From: Vibrio sinus
Lineage (GTDB): Bacteria > Pseudomonadota > Gammaproteobacteria > Enterobacterales > Vibrionaceae
Reading direction: 5' to 3'
Assembly: GCF_023634645.1 (NCBI RefSeq)
Contig: NZ_JAMKMR010000007.1
Location: forward strand, 156,670 to 220,669
Length of the DNA: 64,000 nt
Shown here: in pieces, positions 1 to 8,296 of the stretch
Numbering within the stretch: the stretch's first letter is position 1
Layout of the letters: every line of letters starts with the position of its first letter
Translations under genes and position numbers: made by a program
The notes under the pieces: model-generated
The model's input: only the letters and a program-made list of their open reading frames with translations
Told to the model about the DNA's origin: nothing
Database searches by the model: none

Positions 1-671
1 ATACGGCCCGTCATGGTTGAACGAGCATCAGCTTGATCCGCAGCCACACGTTTTAATTTGGGGACAAAAAACAGCTGAATTCCTATGTAGCAGCACAGCC
101 AAACCAGCATAGGGATCATTAGCTTCCAATCCGCTTGGGCAAGCAATACCACAATGGAGGTAAAATAGACCATTACGTAGACAAACACATCCATGGTTTT
201 CATGACGGTTTCTCTAACGGCCAATGACGTTTGCATAACTTTAGTGGCGACTCGGCCAGCAAAGTCATCTTGGTAAAAATTTAAACTTTGCTTGAGAAGA
301 TAGCGGTGTGCCAGCCAACGAATCGACATCGGATAGTTGCCGAGTAGCGTTTGGTGAATGACAAGGGAGTACGCAATAATTAGTATTGGCATGACAACTA
401 ACAACAAAACGCTGTAGCCAATTAACATGCTGCTGTTATCGTGTAGAAAAGTCTCCGGGTTGCTTCTTGATAGCCAATCTACCAGCTTACCCATCGCGCC
501 AAACAGTGACACTTCTACAATAGCGACAATGGTCGACATAATAGACATGAGAATCAGAGGTCGCTCAAATCCTCGCGTATAATAACGGCAAAATGCGAAG
601 ACCCCCATTGGCGGCTGGGAGGGTTCTTCATCGGGGAAAGGTTTCGTGAATCCTTCAAACTTCTTGAACAT
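1..671 (-). CDS. ABC exporter, transmembrane N-terminal part (partial)
   Basis: The gene starts at an ATG at 671 and runs off the left edge of the window, so only about 223 residues are present. The visible protein begins MFKKFEGFTKPFPDE and contains several hydrophobic segments (around residues 40-60, 85-110, 170-215) separated by a soluble stretch with the pattern FYQDDFAGRVATKVMQT, which is characteristic of the membrane domain of type IV ABC exporters of the multidrug/lipid class. The ATP-binding domain (Walker A, signature, Walker B) would lie outside the window, so a fused ATPase is inferred, not seen. The substrate cannot be told. It is transcribed away from the next gene; the two share the 275-bp region 672-946. 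Confidence 0.8.
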   Translation of the reverse strand, partial: MFKKFEGFTKPFPDEEPSQPPMGVFAFCRYYTRGFERPLILMSIMSTIVAIVEVSLFGAMGKLVDWLSRSNPETFLHDNSSMLIGYSVLLLVVMPILIIAYSLVIHQTLLGNYPMSIRWLAHRYLLKQSLNFYQDDFAGRVATKVMQTSLAVRETVMKTMDVFVYVMVYFTSIVVLLAQADWKLMIPMLVWLCCYIGIQLFFVPKLKRVAADQADARSTMTGR

Positions 672-806
672 AAATATCCTAGAATGACTTGGTTGGGACA
701 GTGAGAGCGTGAAATGGTTATGTTATACCCAAAGCTTAATAAATGTCACTGCTGTATTTATAGCGTCAACCAGTGCAAGTGGATTTATTGAGTTTTTTAT
801 ATACAA

Positions 807-823
807 CCAGTAATGATTACTGG
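807..823. promoter_or_regulatory. Palindrome in the shared upstream region of the ABC exporter and ctlX
   Basis: A perfect 7-bp dyad, CCAGTAA-TGA-TTACTGG, lies midway between the two divergent genes, about 124 bp before the ctlX start. It has the size of an operator for a dimeric regulator. No regulator can be named from sequence, and the rest of the 672-946 spacer shows only AT-rich promoter-like DNA. Confidence 0.35.
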
Positions 824-946
824 ATTTTGTAAAATACGCAGTAATTGTGTTGATGTCGACGGGAAAAGAGTGTTGATTTCAGTAAAAATTACGTTAACAA
901 GGTGTTTACAATCAAACCATACGATTTGTTATAGTGAGTAGCTGAC

Positions 947-1918
947 ATGCTCAAAGATTCAACGTTTTCACCAAACCAAAGTCCAGGTCTGCAAAATGCA
1001 AACTGTGTGGTCATGGTGCCACCAAAAGAGTTCAAGTTTAATGCTGAAACTGCAGGCGATAATGAATTTCAACAGCAACTGAATTTATCTAATGAACAAG
1101 TGCTAGAAAAAACCATGGCAGAGTTTGCCAACATGGTTGCTCAGTTGCGCGCTGAAGGCGTGCAAGTGGTGGAGTTCGATTACCCTCTGTCAGATGTCGA
1201 AACTCCCGATGCCGTGTTCCCAAACAATTGGTTTAGTACTACGCATGATGGCGCGTTTTATACGTTTCCTATGGCGTGCAAAAATCGCCAAGTGGAAGTT
1301 CGTCCTGACGCACTCATCGAAGCGCTAAAGCAGGCCGGTCGTGAAGTTAACAAACAGGTAGCATTGGAACAGTTCGCGGATAAAAACACCTTTTTAGAAA
1401 GTACCGGTGTGATGGTGATTGATCATGTCAATCGCACGATTTATGCTGCGCTTTCACAACGTTGCGACAAGCAGGTGCTAAATTACTACGCACAGCGGAT
1501 TGGCTATGATCGCGTTGTGTCTTTTTCTACTGCTTTGCCTGGCAGCAACGCGCCGATTTATCATACCAATGTCATGATGGCCATTGGTGAGAGCTTCTGC
1601 GTGATTTGTGATGATGTGATATTGCCCGAAGAAAGAAAATTTGTCCTTAAGTCTCTTTCTAAAGACAAGCAAATTATTTCAATATCGGTTGAACAGATGA
1701 ATCAATTTTGTGGCAATTTACTGCAACTGGAAACGGCTTCGGGGCAAAAAGTGATTGCTATGTCGCAGTCAGCTTACGATGCGTTCACTCCAGCTCAGCG
1801 TAGCCAACTTGCCAGTCACGGAAAGTTGTTGCCTTTTGATGTTTCAACCATTGAGCAAATAGGTGGTGGTAGTGTGAGGTGTATGTTGGGAGAGGTATTC
1901 TTACCAACAAAAGCTTAG
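947..1918 (+). CDS. ctlX: CtlX-type citrulline/dimethylarginine hydrolase (amidinotransferase fold)
   Basis: A 323-residue cytoplasmic protein of the arginine deiminase/dimethylargininase superfamily. The N-terminal block MVPPKEFKFNAETAGDNEFQ, the middle block VFPNNWFST and the C-terminal GGGSVRCML are those of the CtlX subfamily. Cys312 in the last motif would be the nucleophile, and the His in the TNVMMAIGE region and acidic residues near VETPDAVFPNNW would complete the active site. Characterised members act on citrulline or related ureido/guanidino compounds; the exact substrate here is inferred from the family. There is no signal peptide. The next gene encodes an exported deiminase of the same superfold, suggesting use of arginine-derived compounds. 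A terminator separates the two, so they are not one simple transcript. Confidence 0.8.
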   Translation: MLKDSTFSPNQSPGLQNANCVVMVPPKEFKFNAETAGDNEFQQQLNLSNEQVLEKTMAEFANMVAQLRAEGVQVVEFDYPLSDVETPDAVFPNNWFSTTHDGAFYTFPMACKNRQVEVRPDALIEALKQAGREVNKQVALEQFADKNTFLESTGVMVIDHVNRTIYAALSQRCDKQVLNYYAQRIGYDRVVSFSTALPGSNAPIYHTNVMMAIGESFCVICDDVILPEERKFVLKSLSKDKQIISISVEQMNQFCGNLLQLETASGQKVIAMSQSAYDAFTPAQRSQLASHGKLLPFDVSTIEQIGGGSVRCMLGEVFLPTKA

Positions 1919-1969
1919 ACTAATGTCCATGGACAGATTCATTTAGCTGTTAAATGTTATCCCTATTTC

Positions 1970-2007
1970 AAACCAGAGCTCGCTATTGCCGCTCTGGTTT
2001 TTCTTTT
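1970..2007 (+). terminator. Rho-independent terminator after ctlX
   Basis: The inverted repeat AAACCAGAGC / GCTCTGGTTT (10-bp stem, 11-nt loop) is followed by TTCTTTTT, a typical intrinsic terminator 50 bp after the ctlX stop. Confidence 0.85.
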
Positions 2008-2077
2008 TGAGCCTCGATCACCGATGGATGGATTTCGATTTGTTATAAAAGTAGTCTAACTACAGGGAAGTGTAATA

Positions 2078-3115
2078 ATGAAAAAATACTTAATGTTGAC
2101 GGCTATGGCACTAACACTTGCGTTTTCTAAATCCAGTATGGCTGAGCTTATCGTGCTCGCTTCTCCACCTGATTCAAGCGGATATTATCACCAGCACGTT
2201 GATGATATCGTCGATTTCCAAATTAATTACGCTAAGCACATCCTAGACAACGATGATGATGTGCTGATTTTAACGGCTAACGAATTTTATAAAACCTATG
2301 TAAAAGCGCTGGGTAAGGATCACGTGTTAGTGTTCCCAATGGACGATATATGGATGCGCGATTTTACCTTGACTAACCCTGGTGGTACGCCGATTGCGTT
2401 TCGTTATACGGCTGAGGGCCAAGCTGGCAATCCGCACCCACAAGAGGTTGCCGATGAGGTGCAGGATACGTTTTTTCAGTTAGTCGAAGACGCGGACTTG
2501 CATTACAAAGAAACCGATCTGCTTAATGATGGAGGTAACGTCGTTGATGACTACGCTGGTAACGTCATTATGAGCACCAAGTTCTTGCGCGATAATCACC
2601 TCAACGAAGATCAGGCTCGAACTAAGCTGAAAGCACTAATGGGAGCCAAGCATATCGCGTTCATTGAAGCTGATGAGTTAGGCGGCTTAGAGCACGCCGA
2701 TGGCGTAGCAAGTTTTGTCGACGAGAACACAGTCGTGGTCAATGACTATCCAACCGATCAGGCTTATACGAAAGAGCTTAAGGATGAGTTAAAACGTCAA
2801 TTGCCTGGTGTACACGTTGTTGCGATTGCTGCTCCTTACGATGCAAACTCGACAGTTGATCCTAAATTTCCATCTGCTTGTGGCTTGTATACGAACATGT
2901 TGGTGACTCCAGATAGCATTTACTTCCCTCAATTTGGCATTCCTGAAGACAAAATTGCGATTAAGCAGTTGCAAGCTGTCACGGATAAGAAAATCGTACC
3001 CGTTTCTTCCCAAAGTATATGTGGAATGGGAGGCGGCGTGCGTTGTATGTCTTTGCAACTCAGAGGGGAGAACGCGCAGAGGTTAATGCATTATGTGCGA
3101 TCTGAAAATCATTAA
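2078..3115 (+). CDS. Exported agmatine/peptidyl-arginine deiminase family protein
   Basis: 345 residues. The start MKKYLMLTAMALTLAFSKSSMA is a Sec signal peptide with cleavage after SMA, so the enzyme acts outside the cytoplasm. The mature part matches the PAD-porph/AguA family: MDDIWMRDF supplies the first guanidine-binding Asp, NDGGNVVDD the second, LEHADG the catalytic His region, and GGGVRCMSL the nucleophile Cys323. The family hydrolyses agmatine, free arginine or C-terminal peptidyl-arginine to the ureido product plus ammonia. Export favours peptidyl-arginine or environmental guanidines over intracellular agmatine (inference). An 89-residue membrane protein follows 56 bp downstream and may be co-transcribed. 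Confidence 0.8.
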   Translation: MKKYLMLTAMALTLAFSKSSMAELIVLASPPDSSGYYHQHVDDIVDFQINYAKHILDNDDDVLILTANEFYKTYVKALGKDHVLVFPMDDIWMRDFTLTNPGGTPIAFRYTAEGQAGNPHPQEVADEVQDTFFQLVEDADLHYKETDLLNDGGNVVDDYAGNVIMSTKFLRDNHLNEDQARTKLKALMGAKHIAFIEADELGGLEHADGVASFVDENTVVVNDYPTDQAYTKELKDELKRQLPGVHVVAIAAPYDANSTVDPKFPSACGLYTNMLVTPDSIYFPQFGIPEDKIAIKQLQAVTDKKIVPVSSQSICGMGGGVRCMSLQLRGENAQRLMHYVRSENH

Positions 3116-3171
3116 ACGTATGCGTCGCATCGAACTTTTAGGTTAAACGGATAGTAACTAGGAGTGGCGTC

Positions 3172-3441
3172 ATGGAAAAACAGAGAATAGCAATTGACGG
3201 GTATGAGCTGTATGAGCCTGTTAACGTGACCTGTGGATTTGTGTTTTTGTTTACAGTGATAATTTACGTCTTAGCGCTGTTCGGTATCGAGTATGAACCT
3301 CTAACCACATTTATGGGATACCTAGCTTTGTGCGTGGTGATGGTTATCGCCGGTCCCCGGTTAAGGATTTGGGTAAGAAGTGATGATACCCATGTTAAGC
3401 AAATCGAAGCTAAGCAAATCGAAAATGATGATGTGAAGTAA
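3172..3441 (+). CDS. Small two-helix membrane protein, unknown
   Basis: 89 residues starting at an ATG preceded by AGGAGTGG. Two hydrophobic helices (about residues 20-40 and 45-65) are followed by a charged cytoplasmic tail that contains a short duplication, KQIEAKQIEN. No family is recognised. It lies 56 bp behind the exported deiminase on the same strand and ahead of a shared terminator, so it probably belongs to that transcript. Its role is unknown. Confidence 0.6.
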   Translation: MEKQRIAIDGYELYEPVNVTCGFVFLFTVIIYVLALFGIEYEPLTTFMGYLALCVVMVIAGPRLRIWVRSDDTHVKQIEAKQIENDDVK

Positions 3442-3465
3442 AGGTTAGGGAGTGTGTATAAACTT

Positions 3466-3525
3466 CAAAAGCCCGCTCCTTTCCTTCAACCTTATTGAGG
3501 TGACTCCAGGAGCCGGGCTTTTCTT
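3466..3525. terminator. Bidirectional terminator between convergent genes
   Basis: AAAAGCCCGCTCCT (3467-3480) pairs with AGGAGCCGGGCTTTT (3508-3522). The A-tract on one flank and T-tract on the other make it usable from both strands: for the deiminase transcript (+) and for the yjf operon (-). Confidence 0.85.
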
Positions 3526-3536
3526 AGTTTATTTCC

Positions 3537-4187
3537 TTAGTTCGGCGTAATATCCACTTTGTTGACTTGAAAACCGGTAGAGCGCACAAGCTCATGTTCA
3601 AATTGATTGGTTGCTTTGTTTAATTTTTCTTCTGCGCTAACGAGTAATAGCTCTTGGTCATTGTCGGATAAAGGCCGGGTATAAGACATACAGAATTGAT
3701 CTGTTTCGCTGGTTGTGCCATCTTCGTGATAGGTCTTCTCTGTAAACAGTAACGGCTTTTCATCTGGCCAACATTGCTCAAAATCATTGCCGTCGAGTTG
3801 ATATTTCCTGTCTTTTGATACTACAGACTCTAATGTTTCTTTCCAGTGAGGGGTGGATTTGCAGTCGAACATATACCACATGCTGATCTCTTGGATGCCA
3901 GCTTCATCATCGCCATACATTTGAACTTGCAAGTAGCCATCATCGTCTGTGTAGTAGCGAAGAAGCTTATATTGATCGTCAATATTCACTTCACCCACCG
4001 CTTGAATGATTTGTGTACTGGCGGCACCTTCTATGGTTAACTCCGCTTCACGCGTTCTTAACAGTAACGGATTGATGGTAAATGAACCGCCAAGTTTTAA
4101 ACCCAATATCTCAGGTGCCTTGATGCTGTTAGCATCTACAGTTTGCTTATCTTCTCGGCCGAAGAGTTTAGAAAAAAAAGAACTCAT
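3537..4187 (-). CDS. yjfK: YjfK-like DUF2491 protein
   Basis: 216 residues, soluble, beginning MSSFFSKLFGREDKQ and continuing with KAPEILGLKLGGSFTINPLL, the recognisable opening of the DUF2491/YjfK family. It is the last gene of the yjfLMCIJK-type operon. The ATG at 4187 has a GGAG box 5 bases upstream. A strong hairpin with a T-tract sits between this gene and yjfJ, so it is probably expressed at a lower level than the rest of the operon. Biochemical function is unknown. In E. coli the gene also sits next to the PspA-like yjfJ, and a link to membrane stress is inferred from that neighbourhood only. Confidence 0.85.
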   Translation of the reverse strand: MSSFFSKLFGREDKQTVDANSIKAPEILGLKLGGSFTINPLLLRTREAELTIEGAASTQIIQAVGEVNIDDQYKLLRYYTDDDGYLQVQMYGDDEAGIQEISMWYMFDCKSTPHWKETLESVVSKDRKYQLDGNDFEQCWPDEKPLLFTEKTYHEDGTTSETDQFCMSYTRPLSDNDQELLLVSAEEKLNKATNQFEHELVRSTGFQVNKVDITPN

Positions 4188-4203
4188 ATCTACTCCAATA
4201 AAA

Positions 4204-4258
4204 AGACGAGCAACCTCTCAGCGGGCTTTCTAACACCGTTTACTGGAGGTGGCTCGTC
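4204..4258 (-). terminator. Intra-operon terminator/attenuator between yjfJ and yjfK
   Basis: GACGAGCAACCTC (4205-4217) and GAGGTGGCTCGTC (4246-4258) pair over 12 of 13 positions. On the minus strand the stem is followed by TTTT and then the GGAG ribosome site of yjfK. The position inside an otherwise tightly spaced operon suggests partial termination. Confidence 0.65.
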
Positions 4259-4285
4259 ATTGTTACTCATTTATAAAGTCAGCTA

Positions 4286-4969
4286 TTAGCGCTTACTTTG
4301 ATTGAGGATTCGCTCAAGCTCACTTTCTGAGGAAGAAGGACTATTTGCCGCCGCTAGCTTGGCATCGAGGCTAGACATTGAATCCTGATCTTGGGCGAGC
4401 TCTGCGGCGGCCTCTAATTCCGCGGCTTTACGCTTTTGATTGGCTTTAATTCGTTCTAATGAATCCAAAGCCGTTTTGGTTTTAGAGTTACTGCCTGACA
4501 CAGCTGATAGCGTCGTTTTTTGCGCGCGCTGCATGGATTCCGTGGCTTTCACTAAATCCAGCTCTTGATCTAAGTGTTTGATGCGTGATTTGCACTCAGT
4601 GACTTTGCTGCGCATAGTCGTTTCTGCTTCTAAAAACGTAGACTGGCGAGTCTTTTCAACCTCTAGCTGGTCTCTAAGGTTCATGACTTCCTGAGCACAT
4701 TCCAAAGCCAGCTCTTTATTGCCCGCTTCGCTTTGTTTTATGGCTTGTTGCTCATATTTGTCAATATTCGACTCTATAGCGGCGACATCATTATCGGCAA
4801 GTTTACGCTGGGCGATAATACTGGTGAGCTCTCTATCGGTTTTGTCTAGTTCGCTTTTTGCCTCGCGGATCTGCTGGCGCAGTTCGGTGATGCTATTTTG
4901 ATCAGCTATCTCTTCTGCTTTGTCGTTAAACAGTCCTAAACCAATTTTAAATAATCGACCTAATGCCAT
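4286..4969 (-). CDS. yjfJ: PspA/IM30 family protein (YjfJ-like)
   Basis: 227 residues, almost entirely predicted coiled coil with heptad-rich Glu/Gln/Lys/Leu sequence from about residue 25 to 190. The N-terminus MALGRLFKIGLGLFNDKAEE carries the short amphipathic segment that PspA/IM30 (ESCRT-III-like) proteins use to bind membranes. Members assemble on the inner membrane and stabilise it under stress. The protein ends in a Ser-rich low-complexity tail with ERILNQSKR. It sits 14 bp after yjfI. There is no pspF, pspB or pspC nearby, so it is the operon-borne YjfJ type and not the classical phage-shock PspA. Confidence 0.88.
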   Translation of the reverse strand: MALGRLFKIGLGLFNDKAEEIADQNSITELRQQIREAKSELDKTDRELTSIIAQRKLADNDVAAIESNIDKYEQQAIKQSEAGNKELALECAQEVMNLRDQLEVEKTRQSTFLEAETTMRSKVTECKSRIKHLDQELDLVKATESMQRAQKTTLSAVSGSNSKTKTALDSLERIKANQKRKAAELEAAAELAQDQDSMSSLDAKLAAANSPSSSESELERILNQSKR

Positions 4970-4983
4970 GGTTAATCCTTATA

Positions 4984-5382
4984 TTAATGTGATGATACGT
5001 TTAAGAAATCGTGGGAAAAATGAAGTATGGTTTGAACATTTTGGAACAGCACTTCAACTTCGAGGGCGATATTTTCATAGATGGATTTTGATGAAAGAGC
5101 ACCGAAAGCACAGTAGTACGGCTGCTGATCTACAACAGTTTTTGCCACGCCAGATAACGGTAACGCTTTTTGCTCGTACATAATGGCATTATCGAATTCA
5201 GCTTGGTCGATGACCGTGCTTACAGGAAACAGTAACGTCTCAATTAAGATTTGCGAGTCGGATTTGACCATGATGGCAGTGAGGCCGTCTGCGTTGGTGA
5301 TGGAAAGAGATTCACCATGGGTTTCTACACTCCAATCGTGTTCACACTGATTCAGAAATGCATTTATTTCAGTTAATGACAT
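4984..5382 (-). CDS. yjfI: YjfI-like DUF2170 protein
   Basis: 132 residues, soluble and acidic, with the sequence SITNADGLTAIMVKSDSQILIETLLFP typical of YjfI/DUF2170 proteins. No catalytic motif is visible. It lies between yjfC (14 bp upstream) and yjfJ (14 bp downstream), so translation is closely linked with both. In other bacteria DUF2170 proteins recur next to PspA-like and DUF2491 genes, which supports assignment to the same functional unit. Its molecular role is unknown. Confidence 0.85.
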   Translation of the reverse strand: MSLTEINAFLNQCEHDWSVETHGESLSITNADGLTAIMVKSDSQILIETLLFPVSTVIDQAEFDNAIMYEQKALPLSGVAKTVVDQQPYYCAFGALSSKSIYENIALEVEVLFQNVQTILHFSHDFLNVSSH

Positions 5383-5396
5383 AGTGTTAACTTCCT

Positions 5397-6566
5397 TTAG
5401 TTGAGAATAATATGTGGTATAAACCGCGCGACATCGTCGGTTATTCGGTTGTCAGATTCCCTAAAGCTGACGCCTGTCGCCGTTTGACCAATCATCCAGC
5501 TGCCGACGACGCTGTAGCCACTTTGAAATTTGGCAAGCGGAGCAAACTGTTGAACAATATGGCCTTCTTCACCATAAAATCCTGTGGTGGATTCTATGTG
5601 CTCATCGTTAATGGAAATGGAGATATTCGCGCCTTCCCGGCTGTAAATTGGTTTGATGACTTTGCGGCTTAGTTGGCGCGACTTAGGGTCATCGGCAAAA
5701 TAACACTCAAGTAAGTTGTCATGATGCGGATAAAGTTCCCATAAAATTGGCAGCAAAGCTTTCGAAGATAGCAGCACTTTCCACAGTGGCTCAATGAATC
5801 GACAACCGCTGTCAGCAATGTAGTCTGCGTATTCGTCGAACAAGGCAAATTCATACGGGTAAAGTGAAAATAGGTTACTTATCGGCTTTTTATTGTGGTC
5901 GGCAAATCTGTAGTCCATCGTCAAATGCACTTGACGAATGTCTGTAATTACTGGTTCCCATCCGGCTTCCTCCGCACAAGCGGCGAGATAAGTAACGGTT
6001 CTTAGATCTTCAGCTGAATCCTCGTAACACGCAAAGTGCAAGATATGGTTATCCGGCTGCTTGGTTGTTTTTAAAAAATTAAATTGCACGATCAACTGCT
6101 CGTCGTGCGAATTAAATTGATCGACATCTCGGGGGAGGGCATTGGCCGAAACGTTACATTTCAGCCAATCCCACGCCGCGACGGATGCTTCAAATATTGA
6201 GGTCGGCGTTTGTGCGTTGTATTCAAGCATTTTCGGCTGATCGATACCGTTCCAAGCGAAATCAAACCTACCGTATAGATAGGTTTGATCTTCTTGCCAT
6301 GACCTGCGTAGTAAATCGTGATGCTTGTTTGGTAGGCCAAATTTGTCCAATAAGTCATGTTCAAATACATGTTTCACGGCGTTAATGCACATCTGATGCA
6401 AATTCTCTGTGACGGCATCGATTTGGTCTACTTGCGCCATCGTCAGCTGAAAATATTTGTCCTCAACCCAGTATGGGTGCTTAGCTGACACCTCATAAAA
6501 ATCGAATCCAAACTGACACATTCGATCTTGCCAGTTTTCTCTAGGCAGGATACTGCGTTGCAACAT
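5397..6566 (-). CDS. yjfC: Glutathionylspermidine synthase-like ATP-grasp protein (YjfC)
   Basis: 389 residues matching the C-terminal synthetase domain of glutathionylspermidine synthase. Visible family marks include YGRFDFAWNG, MLEYNAQTPTSIFEASVAAWDWL, SNLFSLYPYEF, FIEPLWKVLLSSKALLPIL and the ATP-grasp-like KPIYSREGANISI. The family joins an amine (such as spermidine) to a carboxylate (such as glutathione) using ATP. YjfC-type proteins lack the N-terminal amidase, and no substrate is firmly established. It lies 7 bp after yjfM and 14 bp before yjfI, in the middle of the membrane-stress-like operon. Confidence 0.87.
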   Translation of the reverse strand: MLQRSILPRENWQDRMCQFGFDFYEVSAKHPYWVEDKYFQLTMAQVDQIDAVTENLHQMCINAVKHVFEHDLLDKFGLPNKHHDLLRRSWQEDQTYLYGRFDFAWNGIDQPKMLEYNAQTPTSIFEASVAAWDWLKCNVSANALPRDVDQFNSHDEQLIVQFNFLKTTKQPDNHILHFACYEDSAEDLRTVTYLAACAEEAGWEPVITDIRQVHLTMDYRFADHNKKPISNLFSLYPYEFALFDEYADYIADSGCRFIEPLWKVLLSSKALLPILWELYPHHDNLLECYFADDPKSRQLSRKVIKPIYSREGANISISINDEHIESTTGFYGEEGHIVQQFAPLAKFQSGYSVVGSWMIGQTATGVSFRESDNRITDDVARFIPHIILN

Positions 6567-6573
6567 GGTTTAC

Positions 6574-7509
6574 CTATCCCCCAAAAAATCCGCCTCGCGC
6601 ACTACCGGTACTGCCAAATCCACCATAACTTCTTGTCGCAACGGGTTTGGTTGCGTGATAGCTCGAATGAGAGGATGATTGGTAGCTGGAGTTGGAGTTG
6701 GAGTTCGAATAGGTGGATCTAGATGAATGGTAGTGTGAATCTCCGCCAGAGGAGCCAGTACGTGCGGTTCCTGAACTGATGTAATAGTTGTTGGAGTCGT
6801 CATGACTATCACTGTACGAGCTGTTGGACGGCTGGTAACTAACCTGGTCGGTGTGTTTTATTTTGGCTAGGCCATCCAAAAAAAGGCCAGTATTGGATGT
6901 GACGTTTTTCGATACATCATGACAAGATTCGTTTGGCCCCGTTTCAACCAATTGGCCGATTTTCGAGGTACAAAATGGCTGTCGGTCTTTTCTGTGAAAG
7001 TCGACGGCATGCCCATCAATATTGGTACTTCTTTGGAAGATATCTCCATTGGCAAAAAATGCTTTGCGATAGAAGTGTGAACGAGGGTTTGAAGTGGTAA
7101 AGAAAGGTTGAATATGCGCAGAGCTGCCCATGTGGTCAACCACGAATCCAGCCATCTTGGGTTGCCAATAACCTTTACGCTCCACACACACATCTGGGCC
7201 GAAATCAGTACGGCACTCTTTTTCGAGTAAATATCTTAGCGCGGTTCTTTTTGCTTCTTTCTCTGCTGTATCAAATGCCGCGTCACATTGTGCTTTGGTG
7301 TATTTAGACTGGCACTTGGTGTGACTGGTATAAACATGAGCATTTTCTTGCGAGCAGCCCTGTAGTAATGACACAGCGGAAATACCGCCAATATAGAAAA
7401 GAATGGATGTCCTATCGCCAATTCGATGCTTAGCTAAGTTGACAGCCCCTATTTTTTTTCGGCGACCGGATAACAGAGTACTTCGTGTAACGCGATGCTT
7501 ATTTTTCAT
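6574..7509 (-). CDS. yjfM: YjfM-like DUF1190 protein, probable lipoprotein
   Basis: About 311 residues from the ATG at 7509, chosen because TAAGGAAC lies about 8 bases upstream; a longer start at 7536 would overlap yjfL. The N-terminus is basic, then a hydrophobic segment ends in LLQGC, resembling a lipobox. The body has the DUF1190 pattern of Cys-rich repeats (KCQSKYTKAQCDAAF, ECRTDFGPDVCVE, GYWQPKMAGF). The C-terminal about 80 residues are low-complexity Ser/Tyr/His/Gly, ending SARGGFFGG. It is probably exported and anchored at the envelope. It lies 11 bp after yjfL. Molecular function is unknown. Confidence 0.83.
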   Translation of the reverse strand: MKNKHRVTRSTLLSGRRKKIGAVNLAKHRIGDRTSILFYIGGISAVSLLQGCSQENAHVYTSHTKCQSKYTKAQCDAAFDTAEKEAKRTALRYLLEKECRTDFGPDVCVERKGYWQPKMAGFVVDHMGSSAHIQPFFTTSNPRSHFYRKAFFANGDIFQRSTNIDGHAVDFHRKDRQPFCTSKIGQLVETGPNESCHDVSKNVTSNTGLFLDGLAKIKHTDQVSYQPSNSSYSDSHDDSNNYYISSGTARTGSSGGDSHYHSSRSTYSNSNSNSSYQSSSHSSYHATKPVATRSYGGFGSTGSARGGFFGG

Positions 7510-7520
7510 GCCGAAGTTCC

Positions 7521-7931
7521 TTAGTACGTCATACATCCAGCGTTGAGTAAACCAACGGCAATATAAAAAGCAGCGGCGATGATAGCGGCTTGCACTTCAT
7601 CGTTTTCGATACGTTCAACAAACTTGGGCATAAAGACAAATCGAACGATCACTATTGCCAGAATTTGGGCAATCAAGGCAACTAAGCTCCAAATCGCAAA
7701 ATCATAAAAATTGACGGCGTTTTGTAGAACACCATTAATCGCGAGAGCATAGCCAATGACCGAACCTGAAAGTGCGACAGAGGCGGCGGTATTTTTATGC
7801 TCTTTGATCAACGTCCATTCTTTATACGGTGTGACAAGGGTGCATATATAAATGAAAGCAATAACAAATACTAAAGAGGCGGCAAAGTGGGCAGAAAAAT
7901 TTCCTAGTACGTGTAAGTCAATATACTTCAT
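7521..7931 (-). CDS. yjfL: YjfL-like DUF350 membrane protein
   Basis: 136 residues with four hydrophobic helices (about 12-32, 52-72, 80-100, 113-133), the pattern of the DUF350/YjfL family of inner-membrane proteins. It is the first gene of the six-gene operon, and the upstream region 7932-8260 should hold the operon promoter, though none could be assigned with confidence. DUF350 proteins recur beside glutathionylspermidine-synthase-like and PspA-like genes, so it is probably the membrane component of the unit (inference). Confidence 0.87.
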   Translation of the reverse strand: MKYIDLHVLGNFSAHFAASLVFVIAFIYICTLVTPYKEWTLIKEHKNTAASVALSGSVIGYALAINGVLQNAVNFYDFAIWSLVALIAQILAIVIVRFVFMPKFVERIENDEVQAAIIAAAFYIAVGLLNAGCMTY

Positions 7932-8296
7932 TGACTAGAACTCCTGTATGACATGGATGAGAGAAGGTGAGAGTGCTTATGCAACGGCGCTGAATTATAA
8001 GCAGGGTGGATTAGATTGCAAGGTATTTATTATTGTTTTTCAATGCCTTGATATGTTTTAACGTGTTATTAAGCCTCTCTGGTTTCAAACGAAATACATT
8101 AGAGGTAGCTAACGTTATTCAGCGTCTAACTTTCAGGTGTGATAGCGATAAACTCAATGTGCATACGCTCGAAAGGTGTTGGTCACCAAACCCTTGCCAT
8201 TCAAGTACAGAGGTTTAATTAACAAGAGGTTATTGTAATTTTGACGGCTATCTATTAGGTTTGCTCAACACTCAACTTAAAGAGGTGATAGTCCTG

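Noticed and set aside
4286..4969. Classical phage-shock pspA
   Set aside because: No pspF, pspB or pspC nearby; the neighbours are yjf genes, so it is the YjfJ type.
8033..8218. 61-codon frame between yjfL and the ABM gene
   Set aside because: No ribosome site, no recognisable features, composition unlike the neighbours; probably chance.
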